NCBI GenBank assembly: GCA_947359465.1
Contig: OX375873.1
Location: forward strand, 95,777,478 to 95,841,477
Direction of reading: 5' to 3'
Length of the DNA stretch: 64,000 nucleotides
Origin: Metellina segmentata
Lineage: Eukaryota; Arthropoda; Arachnida; Araneae; Tetragnathidae
Shown one piece after another: positions 22,101-33,400 of this stretch (its first letter is position 1; every line of letters starts with the position of its first letter). The translations under genes and the position numbers were made by a program. The notes beneath the pieces were generated by a model. It saw only the letters and a program-made list of their open reading frames with translations, had not been told where the DNA came from and searched no databases.

Positions 22101-24460
22101 CAGTCATTCAAGCTTGGGGAAGCTCTCAGCTTCGCTGAAGCATCAAACACAGGTCTGATTCTGGTTGTGCTATTTTCTTTCACGACATGTCTGTGTGGTA
22201 AATAATGAGACGGCAATTGAATCTCATGCTTAGGAACTTCTTCAATTATTCCTTCTCTTGTCCATTCTTCAAATATTTGATTATAATCGTCATACAAATG
22301 TTCTTCTTTTAACTTTCGCACAGTACCTTCCAGTCTCTTTAAAGCCAAATTAAAATTATCAGGCAGGGGAAGGTGATCGTCAAGCCAAGGTAAATGTACC
22401 ACAAAACGATTGTCTTTGTTGACCTGAACTGTGTTAAGAAAATGCTCTCTGGCTGATTCCTGAAGGTCTTCTTTAGTTTTCTTCTCAGATGGATCGGTAA
22501 TGCCAAGTGTGTCAAGAGTCCACAATTCTGTTATTGTCTTAGTTGTAGAAAGCATAGAATTAGCTACAGAGATTTCATTTTCCTCTGAAGAAATCTGGTG
22601 CGTACGTCCCATAATAGTCCACCCTAAACGTGTTTCCATTGCTGTTAAACCACAAGGTAAGGATTTGTAACCCCCGGTAATGATTTTTCCAGCTACATCG
22701 GCTCCTATTAAAATTTCAATAGGACCTTTATAATCATCGTTCACATGAATACTACAGTCAGTAAGCTCTTTTAAATGAATCGCAGGCATTGTCGGTGGAA
22801 CGCTTTCACAGATAACAGGTTGACTCAATACTTGGAAATGACAGTTATAAGACCCATCGCAACTTGTCAAATATAAAGTAAACACATCATGCTTACACAC
22901 TCCTGTATTTTCTCCACCGAACAGAGAATGTTGAAGATATTCCCAGCTTTCCCTTTTATATTTCATCTCTTTCGCAGTATTTTTTAAAATGTAAGAGCGC
23001 TGCGAAGCAGAGTCTATGATGGCTCTTGCCTTCCGTTTTCTCCCATCACCTCTGATTAAAACCGTTAATGTTAGTAACATAACACTAGGGCTTTTGGAGA
23101 CATTCGCAAGTGCTTGATCCTCATTAGGAACATTATCTAACTCTGCAGTTTCGTTTCCGGTAGGTGAGAATGCTTGTTGCTTTATGTTATGACAGAGTAA
23201 AATATGATGTCTTTTTCCACAACCCAAACAAGTTACCCTTGAGTAGCATTTACGAACTTGATGACCCGGTTTTAAGCACAGAAAACAGCACCTTGATTTC
23301 TCTACGAGATTCTCTCTATCTTTCATCGCCATTTTTCGTACCTTCAAACAGTCAGTGGAATTATGTAAACTGTGGCAAAATATGCACTGTCTCTGTTCCT
23401 TTGAAGAGGTTAAAAGATCAGCCGCACTAGCTATTTGACGAGTGTCCCCATATTTGTGCTTATTGATTCCAGCCCTCTTCTCCTTGAACAATTTAAAATT
23501 ATGTTTGGTTTCAACTCCAAAATTTTGTGAGGCTAAAATTATACGCTCCTCTGCCTGTACTTCATCTTGAAGAAAATCAAGAATTGAATCGAGATCAGTC
23601 TTTGTTGTAATTTTTGTAGTATTTTGATCTTCCTCATCATGTGATCTACGACTTGTAGATCTATATCGTTCCCACGCTAGAAGCGTTTCCTCAGGTAAAG
23701 CAGACTCAACAAGTGGGAAAAGCATAGCCGCATATTTATCTCTAGTTACTCCTAATATCTCAAGCGCACGGAGCTTTGTTTCTAATAAATCATAAAGATT
23801 TCTCAAAGATTTTCTCATATTCTGCTTTTGAAGAACTAATGATAGAAGATCCCTAACATACACTTGTATAAGTAATTCTTCTCTACCAAAACGTAATTTT
23901 AATTGTTCGATAGCTTTATCGTAACTGTTTCCCCCGGGTGGAAAACTTTTAATTAAATCTTCGGCAACACTTCCCTTCTCCATACATTGGGATAGGTATG
24001 CAAACTTATCATGCGAATCTAAATTAAGGTCTTTATCGACTTTCTCAAATTGACCCCAAAATCTAAGCCAGTTCCTTAAATCTCCATTAAATGTAGGCAA
24101 CTGTATTTTAGGGTAACGTAATAATGTTTTTTGCTGAGAAACGCTACAATTCGAAACAACGTCTTCTCTTTCAGAAAGCGAAAGTTGTTTCAACTTAAAC
24201 TGCAAAAACCGCCAACGGTCTATATAACTTTCTGATTCATCGATCTCTTTCTCTATTACATCATCTTCAACGTCTTCAGAAAAAAGAAACTGCTTAACAA
24301 TTTCTTCAGAATTTACCATTAGCGTAGCTTTTTCCTCAATAACTCTCAGTTTAATTACTTTATCGGAAATTTCTAAGTTTGCTTCTTCAGCATCAAACTC
24401 ATTACATGCTTTACTAAACAGTCTCCTCTGCTGAGTTCTATTTTTCTTTGCTGCTTCCAT
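19154..24460 (-). CDS. BEL/Pao Gag-Pol polyprotein
   Basis: One uninterrupted 1768-codon frame encodes Gag and Pol together. In order: an N-terminal Gag region of the DUF1759 type (about 110-310); zinc knuckles around 360-420, including CCFLCLKPGHQVRKC; an aspartic protease with the active-site stretch AIIDSASQRSY (about 485); reverse transcriptase (about 780-980) with VTADIRKAF and the catalytic box FYVDNCL; RNase H with VFCDAS, LELLA and WTDSS (about 1065-1145); an integrase HHCC region with CIVCKRL (about 1360-1400); the integrase core with GVDLAG, YCDNGSNF and SWWGGWWERL (about 1433, 1492, 1537); and a C-terminal DUF5641-like domain with VAVGDVVLIG. The start ATG lies just inside the 5' LTR, leaving a leader of about 100 bases. 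The usual second aspartate of the RT box is asparagine (YVDN). No envelope gene is present. Confidence 0.95.
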   Translation of the reverse strand: MEAAKKNRTQQRRLFSKACNEFDAEEANLEISDKVIKLRVIEEKATLMVNSEEIVKQFLFSEDVEDDVIEKEIDESESYIDRWRFLQFKLKQLSLSEREDVVSNCSVSQQKTLLRYPKIQLPTFNGDLRNWLRFWGQFEKVDKDLNLDSHDKFAYLSQCMEKGSVAEDLIKSFPPGGNSYDKAIEQLKLRFGREELLIQVYVRDLLSLVLQKQNMRKSLRNLYDLLETKLRALEILGVTRDKYAAMLFPLVESALPEETLLAWERYRSTSRRSHDEEDQNTTKITTKTDLDSILDFLQDEVQAEERIILASQNFGVETKHNFKLFKEKRAGINKHKYGDTRQIASAADLLTSSKEQRQCIFCHSLHNSTDCLKVRKMAMKDRENLVEKSRCCFLCLKPGHQVRKCYSRVTCLGCGKRHHILLCHNIKQQAFSPTGNETAELDNVPNEDQALANVSKSPSVMLLTLTVLIRGDGRKRKARAIIDSASQRSYILKNTAKEMKYKRESWEYLQHSLFGGENTGVCKHDVFTLYLTSCDGSYNCHFQVLSQPVICESVPPTMPAIHLKELTDCSIHVNDDYKGPIEILIGADVAGKIITGGYKSLPCGLTAMETRLGWTIMGRTHQISSEENEISVANSMLSTTKTITELWTLDTLGITDPSEKKTKEDLQESAREHFLNTVQVNKDNRFVVHLPWLDDHLPLPDNFNLALKRLEGTVRKLKEEHLYDDYNQIFEEWTREGIIEEVPKHEIQLPSHYLPHRHVVKENSTTRIRPVFDASAKLRASPSLNDCLEKGINLVELIPTILTRFRMNKFGVTADIRKAFLQICLQENDKDYLRFLWYNENNELKYFRHCRVVFGISSSPFLLNSVIQYHLETILEEAQLGNSKYPVNIVQKFKNSFYVDNCLTSVKTETELHEFIQVATGIMSERKFDLRGWEHNCSQFSTEEVSCVKNKIIPVLGLQWVLNSDTLSVNLKEVCEDNGPVTKRKILSEVHKIFDPIGFTCPVTLYPKLMLQELWKMKTTWDSELPPAISKKFEKWRKQLNLLKEIAIPRCLIKDSDDTCSLSLHVFCDASKIAYATCIFLRNESKNLTSCELVQARCKVAPLKSTTIPRLELLACTIGTRLWQRVIADLNLGNIPTFFWTDSSNALYWIKGSENWTPFVYNRVREIRLVSKPENWYYVPGSMNPADLPSRGCSVRQLLETEWWQGPTWLYYPSAEWPRSEFSVNKEEVLKEKRKEIVSSMVNLQNIDNSFIYKFSSYSKTIRIIAWLLRFINNSRIPRNTRKYGSLDSEEISVAEYGVIRIIQKESFVNEQDDKLKTVGAFKDKDDIIRLKTKLLYRPDSKDFRMPAILPSKHEVVNRIVMHYHVKNAHAGTQILLNILRERFWIVHGRKTVRSILSKCIVCKRLSAKKLDALTASLPEDRVREAAVFEICGVDLAGPLFLRDNKKTWVCLFTCAVYRAVHIELVDSLSTQSFLMALRRFIARRGRGSTIYCDNGSNFVGASNLLSAVDWNLIVSDTALHPIKWKFNPPTASWWGGWWERLIGILKRLLRRVLGRSTLTYEQMTTVLCDCESIINSRPLTYVADNDAELVPLTPSMFLQDIKESGVPDCDRIDHQSINKRVKYRHNLQKALRNRFRSEYLGALLQRPERKRAAEVAVGDVVLIGSDNTKRISWPLGKIVEVIPGKDGVTRLVRLKTARGELLRPIQRLYPLEVSAAKSVLVGEKLPGTKSSEQPEVSQSVDCNIESSEEARKTRGGRIIKMPRKLDL

Positions 24461-24537
24461 AACAATTCCGAAAATAGTATAAACAATTCAGAAAGTAGGA
24501 TAAACAAACAAAAACTCACTCATTAATCAGCAGTCGA

Positions 24538-24555
24538 GTCCTGTCGCGGACGCCA
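24538..24555 (-). other. Primer-binding site
   Basis: Two bases inside the 5' LTR the minus strand reads TGGCGTCCGCGACAGGAC. It starts with TGG, as expected for pairing with the CCA end of a tRNA. The upstream plus-strand context CGAGTCCTGTCGCGG resembles the T-arm and acceptor of an arginine tRNA, but the tRNA identity is only a guess. Confidence 0.8.
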
Positions 24556-24557
24556 GA

Positions 24558-24865
24558 TGTTCCGTTTTGGATATCGGAATCAGAAGTAATCCAGAGTGTA
24601 GTAAACTGTTCCATAAAAACGTCTTATATCACAAGTACTCAAACAGTTTACTTACAATTCTCATACGTACACTCTGCTTTAAATCACAAAATAACACTCA
24701 GCAGCATTTATGGCGTAAATAATATACAATTTTCTCTAGCAAAATTCTAAAATCAACTCAAAAGCCATTCTCTGCGTATATCACAAAAACTAGACTGTTG
24801 CCATTCGCAACTTAACAAATATATCAAAACAAAGATAATAATCAGGGTAGAGTATAAATCCAACA
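24558..24865 (-). repeat. 5' LTR of the BEL/Pao element
   Basis: 308 bp, apparently identical to 18759-19066, followed on the plus strand by the target duplication GTATG. As the 5' LTR of a minus-strand element it should carry the promoter; I could not identify a core promoter motif with certainty. Confidence 0.96.
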
Positions 24866-25429
24866 GTATGTCTAAAAGCTACATTTTTCAGGAGAGTAAA
24901 AACTAATCCTTTCCCTTGTGATTTTATTCTATTTTGTTACATTAATTTGGTTGTAACTTTTAATGGATCAGCTGATGTCATGAGATTTTGCCACCAGATG
25001 GAAACTACAAAATGCCACATATAGCAATAATAAAAGGAGAAATAGAATTTTTGACAAACGACCTTTTGCACTTTAAGTGACTATTTTATTCTATTTCTAA
25101 TTATTACGAAGGGGGAAACGTTAAAAATCAGGCGACATCTATTTCAAGATAATTCGGGTATCATGCAGAAGGGAAATGACGTAACAAAAATATTGCAAAC
25201 ATTATTTTTAATACGAGTATTTTGTCAAAGAAATCTATAAAAACTTGTGTAACTATTCTTTGATTTCTGAAAATATCTAGGAAACCGTCCCATCTGAAAC
25301 ATTTTCCCCCTCATACAGACCTGTTCCACATTTAATTATTCTATTTTGCAAACATTTGAAATCTACACGAACAACGTTTGGATGCAAAAGAAATAATGAA
25401 AGCATCTGTCTAAAAATGTATTCAGGTTT

Positions 25430-25640
25430 TTGAATCATGGTTCACCTTTTGTCGTGGTTAATAACAATGTCCTCACTTTGGCATGGTATGGAAGTTTCGA
25501 AAATAAGATGGTGTTAATATCATCATCATCTAACCGTGGTTCAAAATTACGAGGTGTTGTCCTCGGATCTATCCCTTTGGTCGCCAATAGCCCGTTGTGT
25601 GGATCCTGTTCGACGTTATTCAACTACCTATCCATAATTA
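25430..25640 (+). repeat. SINE fragment
   Basis: Similar to the body and tail of the SINE at 15598-15932: GGTTCAAAATTACGAGGTG and CCAATAGCCCGTTGTGT. The head is missing or strongly diverged. Confidence 0.75.
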
Positions 25641-25910
25641 GCATTTCAGACATATTAAGTGTTTAAAAAATTGGCAGAACTCCTATGTCTTTAAAAACAA
25701 AATGATTTTTTTCTAAAAAAAAAACTTATAAAAACCTAAGTAAAACAAACTGCCGGGGTGCAATGATCCACAACACGAAAGTCAAAACTAACCATGTAAA
25801 TAAGCTGGAACTGCAGCTAACAAAGGTAAGCAATATAATTTAAAAAACCAAACAGAAATTTGCAATAAAAAATTAAAAAAAAATTTTTTAATGAATAAAT
25901 AAAAAATAAT

Positions 25911-25936
25911 TATATATATATATATATATATATATA
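25911..25936. repeat. (AT)n microsatellite
   Basis: A pure run of alternating T and A, about 26 bases. Confidence 0.95.
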
Positions 25937-26559
25937 AATTCACACTGGTAATAGTTTCATTTCTGAAAGTAAAGAACCAACCAATTTGCAGCATCCATTT
26001 CACTGGGTATCGGCATAAAAAAATGAAAGGTTTAACAAACAGAAAAGTTTACTTCTTTAAAAATAAAAAACAATAAAACCAAAAAAGTCTTGCAAAAGTT
26101 TCGATACATTTCTGAAAACATTTTCGAGCGTCCCACATTAAATGCTTATACCCAGAAATAACCCCTTTTTCCAAGGCGTTGGGAAATATACCCAACTTTT
26201 CCCAAGACCTTTATCCGGACCACATGCACTTTGTTGATATTGATACGACGACAGAATCGAGTCTTTCAGAAATCGATTCAGACACTCATTTTAACAACTT
26301 GTTCAAGAATATTCCAGCGTTAGGTTAACCTTTTTGAATCATAAATCGCCTTTTAGTGGAGAAACCGCGCCAAGCCATTCATCGCCAGAAGGGCAACCAA
26401 GAATCTGGTGGCAACGATAGCAGCGTCACCTGTTCCTGAAATGCCACCCGTCCGCAATAGTCTTTAATTTGTTAATGATTAAAGTGATTTTCCCGGAAAC
26501 CTCTGGACTGTAACCGTAGTTGTCTTTATTTTTATTTACATTTTGAAATAGATACAAAT

Positions 26560-27338
26560 ATGGCTGTCACTGGTGTTTTGCCGTTCGTTAGAGGGATTGA
26601 TTTTACTGGAAATGATTTTCAGGTGTGAAATATTTTTTGTTTGCTGAATTTTAAAATATTGCCCTTCGTTTTTTTTTATTCTTTAGTTTTCAATCAATGG
26701 TTGCATGTATTCCGATTTTGTGCTGGATTTCGAGACCTACTTACGAGTGTGTCAAATACTTAGGATAACTTTAGAAAACAGACTCATTGGAAGTTATTTC
26801 ATGACACCGAAAAGAAATTATGAAGCCAATAGTCGCAATTGCGAGGGTAAAATCGACTCCATGTGCTGCAATGCATAAGTTGCCAGAGTAGTGATCAATA
26901 CACTAAGCTACAAAGATCCCATTTATGATGAAATTGCTAAATTATTTTTATTGAAGTTGAATGCAACATCGGTATAAGTATGTAGAAGATCCCTGAAACA
27001 AGTGCTAATGCTATAATCGTTTTCTGAGCCTAAACGTAGCACTTCTGAGATACCTTGTGTATGGAATCCCATATGAATGTTTTGATCCTGTGGTGACTTT
27101 CAGAGTTCACCCTCCATAGCATATTGCTTGAAACACCATCAAAAGAATTGGTTGGTAGTTATGAAAGAAGGTAATCTAAAGTATTGAAAGAGTAATCTAT
27201 AAAATAATGCAGTGCACTGTTACTGTAAAGAGCGACACAAATTTTGTTCAAGGTCTGCAAGATCTATCTATTCAGCAAAATGAATTCTAAATCATATTTA
27301 ATATTGGACCTTGTGGCATTGAGTTATACAAAGAAGTG

Positions 27339-27415
<77 letters not shown>

Positions 27416-30400
27416 TTTTGTACAGACCTATAATGTTTGGTAAGGTATTATACTTCAATTCAGACCATCTCCCTTTTGTATTTATTTCATTTATTAGAAT
27501 ATTTTTCTGTTTCCAGGAGGATTATTTCCCAAAAGCTGTGTCTGAGATGACAGGTTTGAGATGGCTTAAATTAAACAAGACAAACATTGATTGGATTCCT
27601 GATGAATTAAGCAATCTTCAAAAACTTGTATGTGGTATCTATATACTTATCTAATGCATTAAAATTTAATATGCATCAATATAAAGTATATTTTAAATAT
27701 ATATAAAGATCTATAAAAATCTGAGGGGACTTTGGAAGTGATTTTAAATGTTACATGAGTGACACCAACACATCATTTGTAGATTCTTAGAATTTCACTT
27801 TATTTAAGTTAAAATTAGGACATGAAAAGGTGTGGTATACTTCCTACCATTTTGTTCTTCCCATACTTCCACCTGAACTCCGATGGTCAAAGGTTGTGTT
27901 GCTCTGGTGCAACATTAATTAAAAATTAACATTACCATTACAGATTGTAAAAGATCAAAGGTTACTGAAACTGGTTTTTCCATTGAGGGAAAATGTAAAT
28001 GTCAGCTACTAACAACATCCCGTTTCTTATAATATAAATTCTTAGAATTTTCAGTATTAGGTTAGGACAACCCTATGCAACCACTTCAGGACATTCTCAC
28101 CATTGCTCAAATTATTTCTGTCTACCATTCAAAGGACATGGTTTTGTATACAAGAGGAACTGACATGATCCCAAATTCAAATGTTAGCTCAAGAATCTCT
28201 GGCTTCAAATCCCCTTAACCTGTAATTTACACAAACAGCAGAAGTAGTTCTTTTGTGTATTTTAGTTCATGTCAAAAATATCTTTCACGGTTTACATATT
28301 TAGATATTGATCCCCTAACATGATCATTTAACAATGCTTTAGATCATATATGGGCAACCCCCGGCCGGATGGGGCCCACCCAGGCTTTTGATCCGGCCTG
28401 CCGAACATTTTAAAATTGTGCTCGACAAAAAGTAAATATTCTCGGTTCTCGCCAACAAGAGAGTGGTGGGAGGAACAAAAGCCTGAACTACGTGGGTCAG
28501 TGTTTCTCAAACCTTTTTTAGTTGACGGCACACTAAAAATATCTTGAATTATTTGCGACACACCTGAATATAAAAATGTATGGTCAGTGTTTCTCATACC
28601 TTTTTTAGTTGACGGCACACTAAAAATATCTTCAATTATTTGCGGCACACCTGAATATAAAAACGTAAAAGTTGGTATTTCCAATACTACCTTATATAAT
28701 TATTATTACTAATAAAATTAGTATTGTATATATGAGCTGGCTGAGCCTGCTTTCTTGAACAAAATCAAGACGAGTTCAAAGTTGCCAGACAAGTCATCAT
28801 CGACACATCACGCCACTCATTTCCACGGATAATCAGGAATAATAATTATAAATTTCATTATTAATTGTATCCGAGAAATGGCCTCGCTCTTCTTGATTCC
28901 ATTTCTTACTTACGGATGTGATTGTTATAAAAACACTGATACATATCAACAGTACTCGGATAGTTCTTTTCCATGATGAAAACTAATAAATCGAAGTATC
29001 CAACCAGGCCTACAGATGAAAATTTGGAAAACACTCTACACCTGTGCATTAGTGGGATTGATCCCAACATATATTACCTTGTTTCTCAAGTTCAAGCTTA
29101 AACTTCTCATTAATTTCGGGTGATTGTAAGTAAATACTTAATCAATACAATATTATTCTGTTCATGTGACTTTACCATTCTACTTAATAAATATATAAAA
29201 TAAAATAAACCTATTATCTACAGCCCGCGACTTCATTAATATCCTAAAGTTTTGCCCGCAACTTTCCAAAGCATACCTGCTTTAGATGATCTACAATTAT
29301 TCAAAAATTTAAAGGTCTAATTAAAATTAACCTTTTGTTTTGTTTATATGTTAATATAAGATTATTTGTCTTTTAATTTTCTGAAGGAAGCATTATCTTT
29401 GGTGCGCAACAACTTAGTAACAATTCATGGGGAAGTATCAGCTTTACCTTGCCTTCGATATGTAAATTGCCGTTATAATAAATTGAAGAACTCTGGAATT
29501 CCTCCTGATGTATTTGATCTGGAAGATTTAGCTGTAGTGGTAAGTTAAAATTTCAATCATACATAGTTACATTTTGTAGAAATTGTCTACCATCTTTAAA
29601 TATGTTTCTATTTTAGGATTTCAGTCACAATTGCTTAAGGGAAGTGCCTCGTGATTTAGAACATTCAAAAGGCCTTCTTGTCCTCAATTTAAGCTTCAAT
29701 TCGTGAGTGCAATTCTTTGAATAATTAACATTAGAGTATTACAACATACTCAAATAGAAAATTACTTAGTTTGTAAACTCTTCATTTTCTAATATTTACT
29801 ATGTCTATTATTGATTTTCCCTTTAACACATGTTTGATTCACTTTTCATAGGTTATAGTCTTGTCAAAATTAAACTTTTACATTTTAAGTTGTTTGAAAC
29901 TCTTACTTTCTATTCTAACTTTTAAATAAATGTGAATAAATTAATCATAAGAAAAATAATAGTAATTTCAATTCTATTTATCTCTTTTTTATAAGAAATA
30001 TTTCTTTTACTTAAATGTTTTTATAAAAATTTTCATAAGACATGCTTACTACTTTGAAAATGTTATTAAATAAATAGTAATATTTTTTGTTATGTTTAAG
30101 TATAGGATCTAAAACAACTATGTGAAATTCATGTGCAAACACTTTATTTGTGCCTAGTTCAATCTAATTAATTTTTCTAATGATCACACGACTAAAAATA
30201 AATAATACTTATGTTTACAATGTGTTTAATCTTTATTATATTTTATATTTTCCCCTGCAGAATTGAAAATGTTCCGAATCAATTATTTGTTAATCTCACA
30301 GACTTGCTTCATCTGGATTTAAGCGACAACAAACTTGGTATGATTATTTCCTACATCATCACATTCATACAGTAATTGACAACTCCTGATACCCTAATAC

Positions 30401-33400
30401 AATACTAGTGTTGTTTTGATATCTGAATAAATTGTGCAAAATAGTTATAATGCAGTACAAAATCCAGAATTCTCTGGACCTCTGCCATTCCGAATATTTG
30501 CATTTTTTGTCAAAAAAAACCTTAATTTAACACCACCCACCCTGCGCGAATTTTGCGCCTGCAATAGTAAAATAGCAGATATATGAACAGGAATAATTTT
30601 TTAAAAAGGGAAAAAGCTTTTTATACAATGCAACAAATTTTACTTGCAAATCTTCTAATTTTTTGTGTGGTATTTTCTCTGAACATGTCTGTTACTTTGC
30701 ATTATTTCATCAATTAGGTCCATGTTTAACTCCTTGTTCTTTAAAAATTGTCAGAAAAATAGAAAAAAGTGTGAGAAACAAAACAAAAAAAACGTAGGTT
30801 TGCTAAACGTCCAGATTTTGGACAATTCCGGATTTCAAACATCAGGATTTGGGACTTTGTACTGTATTTAAATGACATCAATAATATTTTCCCTTTTAGT
30901 TAACTTTAAACTTATTTTACAATATTTCCATAAGAATATGATTGTTTATGCCACAGAAATTTTTTTAATGGATTGATAAACTTTTAGATTAAAATAAAAT
31001 ACTGAAATATGGAAAACCAGAGAAAATGTGATATTTTTCTCAGCTATTCAATAATTCAACAGATTTTAACTTGATCTTTTTTAATTATGCATGTACCTTA
31101 TTTAGCAAGCAATTTTTTCTGCATGTCCAAGCCTGTTGAATAGGACACTAATAAATGTTCGAATGTAATAAGTTACACATTGCTCTTTATTCTCATTTTA
31201 TTTTCGTAAAATATTGACTTCAAATTTCAGGTTTAATTCTTGTACTTAAAAGTTTCCCAAGAGTGATAGTATTTTTTGAAAACCTGCAACATTAACAGGG
31301 ACTCAAATTTATTGAAATGAAGTACGAAAATTTAAATCTGTATGTTTTATGTTTTGGAAGAGGCACATTGCTTAGACATTATCTAAATTTATCTTTTACA
31401 AAATTATACGTGGACTTAAAATAGCTGTCATGCTGAAAAAGAAATTCTGAATTTGAATGCTTACTGTTGATTAACAAACTTTTGATTTTATTACATTAGT
31501 CTGACCAATCACAAATGTATTAACCAGTATAAGGTAATTCTCTCGTTGATTTTTTTGTACTCTTTCCACTTAAATATATATATGCACTGTTTATCACTTT
31601 AGAATCTTTACCTCCACAAATGCGTAGGCTTGTGAATTTGCAAACCCTGAAGCTGAACAACAATCCTTTAGGTCACAACCAGTTAAGGTGAGCAAAATCA
31701 AATTAAGTTACTTCAAAGTAACATTTTAATATTGTGTCTAAATGTTAGCATATTGTGTTGATCTTTCAATTGGCAAACTCATTTTATTCCTGTTTTAGTA
31801 AGATTGTTCACTAAAATCCTAGTTAGCAGTCGTTGCACAGTTTGTTCCTTTTGCCTATCCAATGCCAAATGGCAGTGATTAGCATCTGTACTATTATAAA
31901 ATGAAGTGTTTGTCTGTCTGTGTGGAATGTGCTGAATCTATGGCACTTAAAATAATGGGACTTGGGCACACAGGTAGTACGGATTTTTTGCCATTTTTAG
32001 GCAAAGCCTGAATTTTAAAATTCAATCTGGGACATTTTAAAATTAATTTAATGGCATTTAAACACAAAAAGATATTACAGATTCTAAATGTATTTTTCTG
32101 TGCTTTCGTTTTATTTTGTGGAGGAACGCTTTCAGACGAAGAACAAAATAAATAAAAAGTTTTAACTTTAGTTAAGGTGTTCTTTTTTTCTATCTCCTAG
32201 ATCATTGAAAACAAAGTAAAAATTTCAACGAATTTGAAATCTGTTGAAAATTGCACATTAGATCCATACCTAAAAATATGTTTTTCTTTTAATAAATAAT
32301 TTTTAAATTGAAACTTTTTATATTTTTTCCAATACGAACACTGCTGCCAAGAATGACCGTCATTTGATTTGGGATTAAAAAAATCACAGATTTCATTTCC
32401 TGCGCTCAAAAAAAACATTTTGACTTGCATTGTATAGTTCTTTTATATAAAATCTGGATCAATAAAGATGGATTAAAAAATTTCACTGGATTTGAAATCT
32501 ACGGAAAATTTTACACCAGATATATACTTCATACGTTTGATTTTCTTTTAATAAATTATTTTTCAATTAAATATTTATATTTTCGCAAGAGTTTGTGACG
32601 TCACGCCGATTTGATGTCTTCGCAATTGGAATTTGGCTGCATTTGACAATGACGATGCCATCAACGTCATACTCTGTTGGGTGTGCCCGTGTTATTGGTT
32701 TGTGAAGCAGACCATAGTTCATACTATTCCAGGCATGAGAATCTTTCCGTTTTTTTAAGTTTTTATTTCATGTTTTTCCGCTTTTCAGTAATTTTCCTCT
32801 TCTTTCTAACATGATTTTCTCTGATTTTAAGAATATGAAGTCATCGGTGTTTCTAGCCAATGAGAGTATACACTAATTGCCATAAAAATTTGTGCACCAA
32901 GAAATAATTGTGGGATTGTATCGAAACTTGGCATGAAGGTACATGTTATGCAAATGATTACAAGATATGCAAATGATTAGAAATGCAGCTGGATTGCGCA
33001 TTGCATAGTGCCACTAGAGGATGTTGAACTTCATTCTCCTTGGATTATAAAACAGGTAAGCTGAGCTTGTTTGAGCATACTTAATCTTTTGCAAAGGAAA
33101 CGCTGAGGTAGACATGCTGTTACGCTGCCATCGAAGACAATTTGAGCAGCTGTCAAAGTTTGAGAGGGGAAGAATCATCGGGATGATGGAAGCTGGGTGG
33201 TCAACTCAGTGAATAGCTCGTCAAGTAGGACGTTCTGATTTTACTGTGAGGAGGTGTTGGGACCAGTCGACAGAAGAGACGTCATACACGACACAGCGAC
33301 CAGTCTCAGGACGTCCTCGACAGACCAGTCATTGAGAAGACCGTCACATCATACGAAATGTACGCGTAGAGCCAACTGCCTCATTGGCCCCTATGCAGAC

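Larger units (their letters stand above)
18759..24865 (-). mobile_element. Complete BEL/Pao LTR retrotransposon
   Basis: Two 308-bp LTRs (18759-19066 and 24558-24865) flank an internal region that encodes one long minus-strand polyprotein. Reading base by base I see no difference between the LTRs. The element is flanked by the 5-bp duplication GTATG (18754-18758 and 24866-24870). A primer-binding site and a purine-rich tract lie at the correct ends. With intact ends and an unbroken ORF, this is the youngest-looking element in the window and may be competent or recently active; that last point is inference. It lies about 1.7 kb upstream of FLII in opposite orientation. Confidence 0.96.
24871..26559. 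other. Region upstream of FLII
   Basis: No gene is visible. It contains a SINE fragment (25430-25640), an (AT)n tract (25911-25936) and, at about 26370-26420, a short stretch similar to the arms of the 1-4152 fold-back repeat. The FLII promoter and 5' UTR should lie in the last few hundred bases; I see no clear TATA box or other decisive motif. Confidence 0.6.

Noticed and set aside
28328..28684. A 118-codon minus-strand frame as a gene
   Set aside because: Its internal repeat comes from a tandem duplication of a hAT MITE piece, and there is no domain.
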